A stretch of 64,000 bases of DNA from the NCBI GenBank assembly GCA_030062745.1, contig CP099840.1, forward strand, positions 4,898,001-4,962,000, in the 5' to 3' direction. Below the pieces are notes generated by a model. It saw only the letters and a program-made list of their open reading frames with translations, searched no databases and was not told the DNA's origin. Positions 1-12,500 of the stretch are shown one piece after another. Each line of letters starts with the position of its first letter. Position 1 is the stretch's first letter. Both the position numbers and the translations under genes were made by a program. The DNA is from Capitulum mitella. Its lineage: Eukaryota; Arthropoda; Thecostraca; Pollicipedomorpha; Pollicipedidae.

Positions 1-2
1 CC

Positions 3-386
3 GCCGCCATCAAGGCCAAGCACCTGGCCGCCGTCGAGGAGCGCAAGATCAAGTCGCTGGTGGCGCAGCTGGTCGAGACGCAGATGAAGAAGCTGGAGAT
101 CAAGCTGCGCCACTTCGAGGAGCTAGAGACGACCATGGACAAGGAGCGCGAGACGCTCGAGTACCAGCGCCAGCAGCTGCTGCAGGAGCGCCAGCAGTTT
201 CACATGGAGCAGCTGCGCGCGGCCGAGTTCCGCGCGCGCCAGCAGGCGCAGGCCGTGCTGGCGCAGGGCGGCGCGCCGGCCGCCGTCGCCGCCATCGGCT
301 CGCCGGTGCCGTCGCCGAGCACGGGCGCGTCGCCGCAGCCGCCGGCGCAGGCCTCGCCGGCGCCCGTCTCGCCGGCCGTCCAATAG
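3..386 (+). CDS. mor: SWI/SNF core subunit moira/SMARCC, C-terminal part (5' truncated by window)
   Basis: The reading frame is open from base 3 and ends at the TAG at 384-386. It encodes 127 residues of the C-terminus of the BAF155/BAF170 (SMARCC1/2, fly Moira) family, a scaffold subunit of SWI/SNF nucleosome remodellers in the nucleus. Hallmarks are the segments [39 protein letters not shown] and [19 protein letters not shown], a charged amphipathic coiled coil very conserved in the family. After residue 80 or so it runs into an Ala/Pro/Ser-rich low-complexity tail, as in animal orthologues. The SWIRM, SANT and chromo-like regions lie upstream of the window. No start codon belongs to this exon: the frame is already open at the window edge, and family alignment shows the protein continues upstream. 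Family assignment is strong; the symbol follows the fly orthologue. Confidence 0.93.
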   Translation, partial: AAIKAKHLAAVEERKIKSLVAQLVETQMKKLEIKLRHFEELETTMDKERETLEYQRQQLLQERQQFHMEQLRAAEFRARQQAQAVLAQGGAPAAVAAIGSPVPSPSTGASPQPPAQASPAPVSPAVQ

Positions 387-1440
387 GCGGCGCCACCGGC
401 GCGCCCTCATCGCGCCGCGGCCGGCGCCGGCCGCGGCTCTCATCTGCAGAACTCTCGGCGTGTCTGTGTGCGCGTGTGTGCGCCCCGGCTGGACGTCGGG
501 GCGGGCTGTGTCGGGTGAATGGCGCCCCGCCGCGGGATTGCGGGACCATCGGATGGCCGCTTTTATCAGGTTTCATTGCGTAGCGTCTGTGTCCGTGTGC
601 GTGGTCCGTGTCCGCCGCTAATTTTCCACAGCCGCTCGGCGGCTCTCCCAGTGGCTGTATTTAAGCATATGTCTCATTGCACAACACTGAATACAAAGGT
701 CATAGTGTTTGCCGTGGTTGTCTTCTGTGGTGCAGTTCGGTTGTTGAACGTTCGTTCCTTGACGATGCTTGGGATGCTGTACGTCGTGTGGTACGCATTT
801 ACCAGACGCCTTAGTATTGCGCCAACCAGCGATTTCGGTATTCAGTCCATTGCTCCTTCCTCGTCGTTAGCTTTGGAAGAAACGCACATGGATCAAGTCT
901 TCCGTATCTTTTTCGTCGTCCATTGGCATGCTAATGAAACATCAGTGTCTCGCGATTATGTCTTAAACGCGGCTCCGCCCGATGCATTTAGAGGTTTTGC
1001 CCATTTTGGGAGGCTTTGGCGGCGTTCTCCGCAGTTAATTATCTTATGATTTGGTCGAAGATGTATAGGCTACTACAATGGCTTCCATTTCAATATCATC
1101 CTGAACGGGAATGGGCTTAAACGTGCTATGCAATGGGCTGTTTGGGCTTATTTACGATTCATTTATATCATTTTATTTGGATATTATTTTATGAGCCGTG
1201 AAAGTTAATTCGTTACTAGCCGAGCCGTCTCGCAATAGCCCTTGCCTGGTTTGGAACCCTGCCGTGTAAAGTCAGAATGGTCCATCACTCATTAACTGAG
1301 CCTATCGCGGGAGCAGCGACAAAACGCTGGCAATATCAGTGTACCGATGTGATGGTGCGTCACGCAAGATTGCCTTTATGGTTTATCCTGCTTGCAGTGG
1401 ACAAAACGAGCGTGCTCATATCCTTCTCGAAAAAGATGCA
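387..1440 (+). other. Probable 3' UTR and flank of the moira/SMARCC gene
   Basis: This lies directly after the stop codon. The first 250 bases are GC-rich and grade into AT-rich sequence. I see no canonical AATAAA in the first kilobase, so the transcript end cannot be placed. A 176-codon open frame at 519-1049 has no recognisable domain and crosses this composition change, so I treat it as chance. Confidence 0.4.
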
Positions 1441-1469
1441 TCTGAAATGAAGTAAAACTCACAGGCCGT

Positions 1470-1735
1470 CAGACCCGGCCAGCCTGGCGCCACCACCTCC
1501 GCTCGGGGCCGCTCCGGCGCCTGAGGCTCCGCCGCGTGACGTCACGGCCCAGGTGTGACCCAGAGGCGGATGTGCCGCAGCCCGGAGGGCGGAGCTGACG
1601 TGCACTGGCCGCCCGGTCGTGCAGGGAGTGGCCGCCGGGGTGAGAAGGTCGTGTCCGCTGCGCAGCGCCGCTGCGCGCGCGTCCGGCAGGCATGAGTCAT
1701 GCCGCGTCCTGCTACGCCGTAGACGACGCACTGCG
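1470..1735. promoter_or_regulatory. GC-rich island with perfect CRE palindrome
   Basis: A roughly 265 bp GC- and CpG-rich block in AT-rich surroundings. It contains the palindrome GTGACGTCAC at 1536-1545, a full CREB/ATF-type site. Short open frames on both strands look like by-products of base composition. It may be a promoter or enhancer of an unseen transcript; nothing downstream is a recognisable exon. Confidence 0.3.
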
Positions 1736-2399
1736 AACAATGGTCCTGGGTTCTTTCTAAAGCAGTTTTCGCGTCCTTATACATCTTTTGGCAAAATTGT
1801 TTGTTTCTTTTCAGTTCGTCCTGCTAAATTCATGTCGCAGCGGACAACTTTGCCACAATCGTTGCGTTTCTGGTCGTTCCCAGCTGAGACATGCCATTGA
1901 GTCATCTGACTGCAGACATGAAATGCAAGCTAACCGAGACCTCGAATTCGTGCGCATATTTTTATAGCTGGTGTCTTTTTACGTTTGCGCTGGTCCCACT
2001 AACGAAAGCATCTCAAGTCGTGCCGCAGTGTTGGGGCTTTTTGTAAGATCAAACCAATATACTCACTTCTGCTCCGAAACAGCTTAATTAGCATACTGCC
2101 TTCACGTTCAAAACAACACAGTTAATGCACACCGAGCAAGAAGAGGTTTGCGGCGTCACATAGAAAGACATTTTCCAGACCGTTTGTAGATAATGTCCGT
2201 CGTGTACATTTTGTCAAGATTGCGGGTCTGATAATGAGGGGAATGACGTAGTCCAGCAGAACTGCCATAAAGGCACTTAGCGTGGCCATTAAACATTCAG
2301 CAGCAGGCCGTTCCCGCCGTTACCAACTCCAATTGGCCTGGCCTATGAACATGGGGCAGTTACTCAGTTCACCTGCCCTCGAATGGAATTCAGAACCGG

Positions 2400-2705
2400 C
2401 GTGACGGCTTTTTTGTGAGAGAGACGCCGGCGTCGTGTTCCGACCACGCCCCGGCGGCGTGCGGACCCCAATCTGGCGACCGATCGCCTCCCAATGAGCC
2501 CGGCTGCTCCTCTTCTGCCTCCGACCATTGGATGACCCCCGGTTCACCTTGACGACGGCGCCTGGTGGAGCAGCCAAGGCGAGCCACCGGCCGCCGGCCT
2601 TTGTGGCCCGGTCGCGATTGGTCTCCTTTGGAGCGGCCGACGGGCGGGGTCGGAGCGACGCAGCAGGAGAATCCTCCGGATGCAGCCAATCAGGATTTGC
2701 GTTGA
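2400..2705. promoter_or_regulatory. GC-rich island with several CCAAT-type boxes
   Basis: GC-rich block carrying CCAAT/ATTGG cores near 2490 (CCCAATGAG), 2525 (CCATTGG), 2617 (GATTGG) and 2684 (GCCAATCAG). Clustered CCAAT boxes in a CpG-rich stretch resemble a TATA-less promoter. No convincing exon lies on either side, so this is only a candidate regulatory region. Confidence 0.3.
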
Positions 2706-3204
2706 GACGGACGCGTGCGATTTACCAGTGCAAGCATTGGCGCGCGCAGCCGGCTGGAAATGAGGTGTATTCTGGACAAGCGGGTCTGTGATGTTGGAGG
2801 TCCTGCTGGCTAGGTTCAGCACACAGATCGGACAGCTTTATCGAACCCTAGGCTTGCAATGAGCATTTGGTCCCCGGTTGTCTCGACGTTGCCAAGCTAC
2901 ATTTATCACCCAGTATCCAGACTGCCCGTGCTTCCTGTTCCTCACTCATTATTGAACCCTCCAACTGTTGACCTGGTCAACTGCTGCAGAGTCCTGTCAA
3001 TATACGTCAGCCCATACCCGTTCACCGTACGCGCCCTGTCGCTGGACCTTGCCACACCTTTGTTCGAAGGCGTGCGGGCCACAGTTTGAAGGTGACAATG
3101 TCACGGTCTGTCGGGAGCTGGTGTCAAGGGTGCTGTTCTCGGGGTCAGTGTGGTCACGATGCGTTCCGTGTCGATCAACGGCTAACAAGGATCATTATTA
3201 ATCA

Positions 3205-3295
3205 AGCTTACTATTAGTACTAGTATTACTTGTATACTGTTATATATATTATTACTAGTATATCGATCTTGATATATATATAGTATATCATGATG
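3205..3295. repeat. AT-rich low-complexity tract
   Basis: Made of TATATA, TACTAG and TATATC stretches with local self-complementarity. It has no coding content. Confidence 0.7.
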
Positions 3296-3434
3296 GATAA
3301 AGACTGAAAACGCTGACCAAAATAAGTCTTCGTTCGTTGTTTCTTTTGCTTATAAGCATGGCCGTAGAAGCGTTTTTTAAAGCTCAAACTGGAGACGTCT
3401 GAGTTTCTTCCTCCAAATTACCGTTTACATCCGC

Positions 3435-3505
3435 CACCTTGGCCTGGTGGTTACGGACAATAAAACCCAATTTGTGGCGGGCACTGGGTTCGAGTCCCTG
3501 AATAC
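3435..3505 (+). repeat. tRNA-like sequence, probable SINE head or pseudo-tRNA
   Basis: It contains a near-perfect Pol III B box, GGTTCGAGTCC, inside GGGTTCGAGTCCC (about 3485-3498), and an A-box-like TGGCCTGGTGG about 40 bases upstream. The outer 7-base segments do not pair as an acceptor stem, so this is not a functional tRNA. A tRNA-derived SINE fragment fits best. Confidence 0.45.
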
Positions 3506-6500
3506 CTATATTCACGACGGCTTCAAACCGAAAGGTGAAAGTGCCAGCCATTCATACGACGGCCATGCCGTGGAGTAGAAAGCACGATAAAGATCCCCAA
3601 ACGCCATCTGATTTGGCGACTGGGGAAATTGTTCCAAAATTGGGAGTCCTTAGGTGACGGGGTGAAGGATATCACAAGCTCGACTTTAGCTTTCTCGGTG
3701 ATTCCCACGCAACTCATTTCAACTTAATCGGAACAGATTTGCTTAAAAGGACCAGAGCCAATTTAAAGCAATTGTTTCACGTGCAACACAATGGCGACGT
3801 AAATTCCTGCATCTTAGCTAAATAACCTGGTATGAACATGAACAGGAATAGCGTAGACGTTGATTAACTAAACAACAGTAACGGTCTTAGATAGTCACCA
3901 CAATCAATACTGTTCCACTGCATTTTGGGGATTTTAGACCAGAATATTATTTTTCGAGCATTGTAAAGTGGATGGCGCTGGGATCCAAGTTTGATCTAAG
4001 ATTGTTGTGCAAACCCTGACCCCACGGCCCCAAGTGGACCTAAATATAAAGTATTTTGCTCATGACATGGAACCAGACAACATTGTGGTATCTTTTACTC
4101 GCCATCAAGGCCACGACAAGGCCGTCTCGTGGTCTGGGTAACCCTTTCTGTTTCGGGTCAAATAGCGCTGGTTTCGCTGTTAGTACTGAACCCACGGTAG
4201 TTGCCACACACCGCGTATAAGTCCAGAGCGTATTACGAAAGCACTACAGACACGACTGCATAGTCCAATAACGCACAGAATAAATATTTTCGTGCTGAAT
4301 GTGGGTCGCAAAAATGAAATTGGATCACTTCTCAAGCCAGAATTTATTTCATTTGACGGTGACCACTTAGTCATTTTCCTCCAATCTCTTTTCTCTTGAT
4401 TACTCCTGGGAGCATTGCCTGTATCCAAAACAGCCAGCTAAAGATTTTTTTCTGTTACTGTTGACCGATACATTGAGCACTTGGTCAAAAGACATCGTGC
4501 ACCTATTGATTGTGTACTCGCAAAAGTAAAAACTATCGCATCAATAGGACACTGAAACGCCTGGAGACTGCAATACATCAGTCGTACAGAACACTAGCAC
4601 CGCACCGCGCCGCCACGGCCGCCGCCCAGCCACACCACGGCCTCGGCTCGTAGACCGGCCGAGTTCACGCCGAATACACAAAGCGCCGGGCCCGTCCGCC
4701 GCCTGTCAGCTCCAGCAGAAGTGCAGAGCTGGCGGCGAGCTGCCGGCTCCGATCTATTGTCGGATAGCACGAACACTCAAACGTCACTCATCGAGCGGCT
4801 GCAGCCGAGGCCGGAAACATCGCAGCGTTTCAAGGATCCTGGCCAAACGCAATTGCCACTCCACCTTAGTCTTCTGCAAACTGGCAGTCCTTGTCGAGAT
4901 TATCGCTGACTTAGTTCTTGTAACGAACTTAACGGAATAGCCGATTTAGGTCAAGAGAATGAGAAGGTCCAGGTAGCTTATGCTCATCATCTGTCCCGGG
5001 AAAATTTTCGGTCTTGTTTATCAAATAGCTTTTCTTTCTCCTTCAGCGTCTGAGTTTCGTCTCAGTTTACGTTCCCCACCAGTATCGATTAAAACACTGT
5101 GTCCACACAAAAGTAAAAGCCGACGAACTGCTATGAACTGCACGCATCAGCTACGACGCAAAGTCTTCCCCGATGTGTTCGCTGCGAGTCCGTAAATGCG
5201 GCGCGTTCGTCAACATCCAAATAATTTCCAGCACTCTGCAGCGATGGAAAAACATTAGATGTCCTCCCCGCACCCAACGTTCACCCCTCCCGCCTTTGTC
5301 GTGACACAAAGCGATATAATGTCGGAATGAGCTGGCAGTCACTACCGTGGAGGTAACTGAGGACATGTAAGCATGGGTGGGGATTTCCGATTTTTTTTTA
5401 TGACTAAATAGGATTTCATGTCATTTCTTTCCAGTCATTGCCATAGCCTAATGTTAAAATATTTGAAAAGTGGGAGGTATAGATCCTTGCACCTCTCCCC
5501 CAAAATCTCAAACAATTCACGTAAGTCTTTTCAGGACAGAAGAATATAATCTAAAGACATCTTGAAGAATCCGATGGACTCATCTGTGAAATGACATGGT
5601 AAACCAAAGTGCACGGCTTGTGTACCGAAACAAAACTTGTGACTTAGTAGTAAACATGTAGCGCAACGTGTCGGGCGCTTACCGCAGCGGGCGAGTTCAA
5701 CCTCTTAACCTTACCGGAAAGCACCTTCACCATGACGCCGTGACTGATAGATGTTTCACGCTTTGAACAGAACACCTGACGTGACGTCATGCGAAAACCT
5801 CTGCGCGTGGCCTAGACCCTGCGGTTGCCTCTAGTTATGTTAATATTCCACGCGGCGCTGAGAACTACGCACGCAGTATTGCCAGGCACTGCCGAGGCTG
5901 AGAACCTTTCAGCATTCCAAGTGGCAGGTTCCAGCGCGTAGATACAAGTAAATGACGGGCCAAATATGTCCTTGGCTATGTGAAGTATTGGGCTCAATTG
6001 TTATGGTTTATAGATTTACTACAGATCCACTCGGAGTTACGATACGCCTTGTTTTGGTTCACATTGTTTCGATTTTGGTCATGAGATTTGAGAAGAGGAG
6101 GGAAAGCGATTTATTATCTTGTTTGTACGCCTCCGAGGCAGGCATTTTGCTCCGCTTTCTTCTATATTGTCACATTAAGATGCCCCGAGAGCTTCATTCC
6201 GCATGACGGATTCCTGCGCTATGTCATTTTCCGTCGTTGTTTCGCATCAATCCACACCATTTTGCGTCCGCAAACAAAATCCCTGATCTTAAAACAGAAT
6301 AGTACATGCCACGGCATCGACTAATATCTACGTTGTTGCCGTGTACGGACTCCATTTTCACAGGGTCAGCCTCTTACGAAATGAGCTCCCCTCAACCCCA
6401 CAGGAGGCCGTTATACAGTGATAACAGTCACGACGTGTGTCCAGCCCACGTCCGGACGCGTTAATCATTCCCTCTGCGCCATCAGGCCTCCTGCCTGCCT

Positions 6501-6750
6501 CCTGCCTCCTGCCCGGGAGCAATTTTACGGAGGTGACTTCCCGCTTCCATCGAAGCAGCCCGGAGCGAAGAGAACAAGAACACGTCGACCTGCTCCGTGG
6601 GTTTGCCCGCGCTATGACGCTTTCTGCTTCCTCTCCGTCGCCTCTCTTTCGTGCCTTCCACCACATCTCCGCTCCGCTCTGCTGCTTCTTCACTTTCTCT
6701 TCGCCTCCTCTCTGATTCCGCCTCGGACATGTACCACCGCATCGGCTTTG
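3506..6750. other. Intergenic, no gene supported
   Basis: Mixed-composition sequence. Open frames are short, overlap on both strands and show no known domain. A GC-rich patch at about 4595-4760 resembles the other islands. A CRE palindrome TGACGTCA lies at 5782-5789. I recognise nothing else. Confidence 0.5.
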
Positions 6751-6759
6751 TCTCTCCGC

Positions 6760-7020
6760 TACCTCTTCCGTCGCCTCACCATCGCCACTCCGCCGCCCCT
6801 CTGCTGTCGCTCTGTCGCCTCAACGCGGTCTCTCTGCCACCGTCCTGCCGCCTTTCTGCCACCTCTCTGCCGCAGCTCTGCCGCCTGTCTGCCGCCCCTC
6901 GGCCGCCGCGCTGCCGCCTTTCTGCCACCTCTCTGCCACCGTCCTGCCGCCTTTCTGCCACCTCTCTGCCACCGCTCTGCCGCCTTTCTGCCGCCGCTCG
7001 GCCGCCGCGCTGCACTGCCT
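6760..7020 (+). repeat. C/T-rich minisatellite (CTGCCGCC-type units)
   Basis: Imperfect tandem repetition of short units such as CTGCCGCC, TTCTGCCACCTC and TCTGCCACCG, arranged into higher-order units of about 33 bp. The overlapping long open frames on both strands (up to 287 codons, for example 6418-7281 plus) consist almost entirely of translated repeat with Pro/Leu/Ala/Arg, so I do not call a gene. A GC-rich unique stretch follows to about 7215. Confidence 0.75.
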
Positions 7021-7284
7021 CTCGTCAGCGGCCGGCCGTATCCGGGCGGCGATAGGACTCCTCCTGACCCGGAGCTGGTGGGTGGGGAAGGGGACCGCAC
7101 CGCAGCCGGCCGCCGACAGACAGCGCCAGCCGCGGCGTGGGACGCCCAGCGGGGGTGTCTGTGCCCCCGGTTCAAAGTCAAGGCCACGCGTGTCGGCCGG
7201 CGGGCGCGGGCCTTTATCCGTAATGGATCGTCTATGTGCACTGTGCAGCAGAAGTGGGGCTGGAATGACCGCGATGGATAACAA

Positions 7285-8875
7285 TCTTGGTCTTGATGTT
7301 TATACCTGGGACAGTAACAATGGAAACAGTCGAGTCCATTTACATCTGCATCAGAAAGCGAAGCAGATAAGGCTGATTTGTGCTCTTTCGCCTCTCATGA
7401 TAAGGCTCAAGGTGAACCGCCTAATTTCAAATTCGTGGGCTATCAATGATACGCAAAGACGCCGAGACCTTTGTATTTGCATAGCATTCCCACACCAAGT
7501 TCCGCGAAGAACCCTCGTCAAGATATGTGCTTGACACTCTACTACACCCAGCCATTTATCACCGTCCTGCTTCCAGAAGTTAATTGGCCTGTCATTACAC
7601 AGCTTTCCGTGGATGTGAGCATCATTTCACGGTACCCGCTGCACCCTGTGCGCGCTGTGTAATTGCTAGGCCCTGGTACTCGTCAGAGAGAATTGGCCGG
7701 ATGAGTTGGCCTGTCCTGGATCGGAAACTGACGTCACTTTCATCGTTATTGGGGCTGAACGAAAACACGTCAAGCATCGCTCAGTGACGAGACAAAAACA
7801 CACTGCTTTATTCGGGCATACAAGCGTAAACACGGAGTTATGCAGCCGACGCCGCATAAAAACGGGGCAGCAGAGCGTGCTCCCATTTGGCAAATGCTTC
7901 GATTTTTCTGTCCCCACTGTTGGATCAATTAGTCGTAGCTGGCCGCCAAAACGGACGTTAGAACCCGCTTGACTGTCCTATCTCAGTTCAAAGTGGGCGC
8001 ACACACACGCTCACACTCCACTTTATCTCTTGCTAGATTTTTATTCAGATGACGTGAAATATTTCCAACAATCACGAGAGCCGCGCTGGATCGTGTTCAT
8101 CCACGTACATTCCACACATCCGGGCATCCAACGCATCGTTTTCGAAGGCCATCTTCCCCTGAACCAAATCTGACGCGATCCCACCACACGTTTTGACCTG
8201 CGCCCAAAGATGGATGCGCCCGCCACTTAGCTGCGCCCCACTGGCGGCCCCGGCTGGCGTGGAAATACCCCTCATCGGGTGAGAATCCGAGCGTGGTTCC
8301 CGACAGAATTCGAGCGGCGCGCCGCTGCCCGGGCGCAGACGCAGGTCGATCAGTTAGCCCGCTTCCTTTTTGTTCCACTCGGACGTCAAGGCCGGCGTGG
8401 GCTCGCAGCCGTGGATGCTCCTGAAAATAACGCCCGTTCCCGCCATATCCGGCGAGGGGGCAAAGCCCGCTCGGCGCCGCTCACCCGTTGCCGCTGCGCA
8501 GCGATGGACCGGCCCGACTAGAGACGGGGGTCTGAGGGTGCCTGGATTCGCCAGGATGTTTCGCGGCGGTGCGCGGGATTTTCACGGTTGTCTGTGGTTG
8601 TACGGACGTGTCTGAAGTTTTCGGTCTGGCAGGCGATATCGCGCCGTTGCACAGTGGCTCGATTAAGTCGCTGTCTTGCACTGCTCTGCAGTCTTGGCTT
8701 GCACTTCCCGTTTTTTGCATCTGGGCTCGCCTCAGACGTCATATGGTAGCGTACGCACACGCCTTCTTAGTATATGGTGACTGATGCTTGGACCTGCTTT
8801 TTTACCAGTGGTATCCGGGCTTTTCCTTGCGGTGTCGTGGTGCTAGAAACTTCTCAGCTGACGCCTTCGACAGCC
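7285..8875. other. Intergenic with a GC-rich island at about 8100-8525
   Basis: No recognisable exon. The 8100-8525 block is GC-rich and open in several frames on both strands without any known domain. A TGACGTCA palindrome occurs at 7729-7736. Confidence 0.4.
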
Positions 8876-8879
8876 TTCG

Positions 8880-9510
8880 GCACTTCTCAGTCACTGTGTG
8901 GTCGAATCTGGATTCAAATGGGCTGCTGCTCGGGTGAGCCCGTCAGGCTGTTGCATGCTGTTATCAAGCGGTGTCTTGACTCCAGAACTGCCGCTTGGTG
9001 ATGTCCAAACTCGGACCCCTGTATGCTGCACATTGACCTTTGGACTAGTCTTGATCTTTGATCTAAGCCGTTGTCTCGTGTTTCTCGTGCCTCGATGTCT
9101 CGTGTCTCGTGGCTAATCCAAGTCATTGTCTAAAGGTGTTTGGAGCATCTTACCTATTGTCTCAATAATGCGTGGGTTCGTCTCATCCCTTGTCTGTTGG
9201 TGTCTGGGACCGTCTCAGCTGATGTTTCGTGGTGGTTAGAGTCATCTCACTCGATATATGATGGAATCTAGGACCATCTGGCCTGCTCCATGGTGGTGTC
9301 CAAACTTGTCTCAGTCGTTGTCTAATGGGGTCTTAACATGTATCAGCCATTATGTGATGTGTCTGGGGCCTGTCGTTGTCTGGTGGTGTCTGGGTTTGTC
9401 TGTGCTGTTTTTTGTTGCTGTCTGGGATCGCTGATGTCTGATGTGTCTTTAGTAGTGGTTGTCTGATGGTGGCTGTAGCCCGCTGTTGTCTGATAATGCC
9501 TGGGTCCAGT
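8880..9510 (+). repeat. Degenerate minisatellite, about 32 bp unit
   Basis: Successive units begin with TTGTCT or a variant, followed by GGTGGTGTCTGGG-like text and then a CATCTCAG-like end. Clear units start at about 9126, 9157, 9190, 9223 and onward, with lengths mostly 31-33 bp and some shortened to about 27. G and T predominate on the plus strand. Copies are strongly diverged, so it is an old array. No coding potential. Confidence 0.7.
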
Positions 9511-12500
9511 CGAACACCACGACTCCTTCCTCCCGGGCCTGATCATATCGCCCGCCAGCTGCGGCCATCTACTGCTGGCCGCATCAGGCTGGCAAGGCGC
9601 CAGACAGCTCCACATACCGAGGCTTTTAATGTTTCACTTCTTTTTCTTCGCTAAAGTTTTACAGCACCTGTTAACAATTCAGCTTGATTTTGCTTTTGAC
9701 ATGACTCCTAGCATTTAGAAAATAACTGGGCTGACACGTTTGTCATGCTTTTCGAATGCATCTCTGGCCACACAAAAACAAATTTCGCTCCCGAGATCGA
9801 CAAAGAGGCACGCACAAAGGACAGTACCGTTATTCGCATACCACTGCCTTGAGCTGTTTAACATGCCCGGTACCGGATGCTGATAAAGCATGAGCAATGG
9901 TTCGCAGTGGAACATCTTTCTCATCTCGAAATGTCACGACTTCGAGATTCACGACCTTGAGCTGTACCACATGTCTGATTTTATTCCATGCACATGCGGG
10001 CTCGAGGGCAGGGTTTCACGAGTGACGAACTTAACTGATATTAGCTCCCTTAAGGCATGCATACCGTCTTATTTCCCACGGCTTTATAACACGACATAAG
10101 CTTCCAATATGTGTCATAATTTTATGAAGCTCTGCTGATGACGTAGACGTTTTCCGAGGGAAATGAACATTAGGACAAAAGGTCGCGGGCAAGGTCATGA
10201 AAGGTGAAGGTTACTCGATCAATATCAGATTGATAAGACATTCCTTCCCATGGTCTGAACTACGATGCGAAAGACAAGCTCCAGTCATCTTTGGACGTAT
10301 GCTTTGTCCTCTCTTTTTTTAACTCTCTTCATGTGGTCGCTGATGCGATGACCACAGTCGCATCGTTTGAAATCGCCCCGAAACGATGAACGCGCCCTCG
10401 CATATCATGCTCCTTGCAGATGAATCAGTACTCGTCGGTCACGTTCGGTGAAGCACTCGTACAAACTGGCTCACGAATGCTTTTCTGTGGACCGGGCGGA
10501 TCAAGAACGAGCTAGCATGACTGTAATAAAGATACACCGTGATAATATCGTTTGCCCTTACCTGTTGCCCTTCGTAATTAAGCTATTAGACATGGCAGTT
10601 GCCGACCATTTCGCCACGTTGTGCTTGCTGCGGGAGGGGGACGGGGAAGCATCAGACGCACCCACACAATATCTCCACAGACAACGGACCGATTCGGCTA
10701 ATTGAAATGACAATCGATTAACCTTGGTGATGTGATCTCGGACATGTCATACGGTTGGACTTCGAGATAACACCTCAGGCCAAAGGCGTCACCAAAGGTC
10801 ATAATTTCGCCGATTTGGAACGCACCGTTATTTTATGCGTACAGCTGCAAGGCTACAGGCATCCCAAGGACGAAATACATGGAAAGGTATGTATAGGATG
10901 TCAATACAAACTCGTTTGTGTAATGGTAACGCAGGTCAGCCTACGTCATGCGGTGCTAAGACGTTGACCATATGTCGGTTGATGCAGCTATCCCTAATAC
11001 ATACTTCATTAATGCCTCACAACTTTATCAATTGTTTTAATTATATGTAGTAATAACAAGCTCCATCAAAGACTCGTGCTTACAGTGGACATCTTCAAAT
11101 AGCTTGTGAGGTCATCGGTGGCTTACGTTGCATCTTATGACATTTCAATACATCCTCCACTTTAATTGCCACTTCACACCGTATACGACCAGTTAGAGAC
11201 GAAGCAAGCTAGAAAAAGGCGGCGAAATCGTAAAGTATCATTATCCTTATGACACCATTTTGATGCGGCTTTGGATGAACTCCACAATTCGTTTCCACCA
11301 GAACTCTGTCCAGGTGATGCACCAAGCGAGCACCAGAAATTTGATTCCGCTGCGACGTTTGCTTACGGAGTTATGCGGCACATGTAAAGTAGGCTCATAT
11401 GACGCCCTCCCCCTCCCAGGAAGTCCCAGGCAAAGTCAACCCATGGTTTCAGGATTATCCAGGCCTTTCTAAGGATATACGTGGCATTCGTGAACAGTCA
11501 GGCGCATGTCTGGAAGCATGTAAGGACAGCTTAAGAAAAATATCTCCACTTTGGGGAAATTAGCCACCGGTTATATCGCCTTCCAGTAACCGAACCCGCC
11601 CTAAAACAAGCGAAAAGTACCAAGAGCGGTTAGTTTCAAGTTATCCGGTCTCTCAAATGATTTATCATTAGGAGATGGGTGCCACCAGACCCGCTTTGCA
11701 CCAAGCATTAACTGCAATATGTTTCACGTTCCTCATTCCGGGACGAATGCCCAGCTCGATTAAAAAATCCAAAGGCCGCGAACCTTTTCGCAGAGTCGGC
11801 ACTCGCATGTCCACTGCCACTTATCTGCCAGATTTCCAGCTTCGTCGCGTCAAATTCCCAGCTGGGCTGTCCTCCTCTGCGTGCGGTCCCTGCCTGGCGG
11901 CGGTCCGTGTGACGTCAGACCGTTTCGGGCCGCAGACGCCGCCCGCGCCGGCCGTCGGCGGCAGTCAAAGACCCGGACGCCGGCTGGGTGTGATGACCTG
12001 CGACCTCCGGCGGCCCGCTCGCCGGCCCGCCCAGGCTGCGCGGCCGCCGGCACCGCTCGGCCGACGGTGCGCCGTACGCCCGCGGGCGCAGGCGGAGAGG
12101 TCGCGAAGATCAGAGGTCATTGTCATGGGCCGCCAACGCTCGCCCCTTGACCGGCTCAGAAAGAACGGACGCGGAAGGTGGACTTGAGTTCCTGGACTGG
12201 TCTGCAGTTGATTGGCGATGGTGATTTTGCGTCAGTTGCCGGGCGGATGGAGGAACGAAGGGAGCATTAGTCTCTGCTGGAAACGGATACAGCTGCTGGT
12301 CATGAAAGGCTGGCGTCATCGCACGATCGCCCAAACCTAAGAATTATCTATCCGATGGCAGACGGCTATGGCTTTCGACCTTCAGAGACCATTCATTAGA
12401 TGACACGCAGTATTTGTCACCGAAAAAAGCATACTTGATAACAGTCTTTACCATCAAAAGAAATAAGACGTGAGGTTGGACACATTTTGTCGCTGACGGA

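Noticed and set aside
519..1049. 176-codon frame after the moira/SMARCC stop
   Set aside because: No domain, crosses a composition change and lies in the probable 3' UTR.
3435..3505. A functional tRNA gene
   Set aside because: Good B box, but the acceptor and anticodon stems do not pair.
6418..7281. 287-codon plus-strand frame and overlapping minus frames up to 160 codons
   Set aside because: The core is a translated minisatellite (repeating AAFLPPLC-type text), open on both strands.
11675..12187. 170-codon frame over a GC-rich island
   Set aside because: Arg/Pro-rich random-looking translation, with other frames on both strands equally open.
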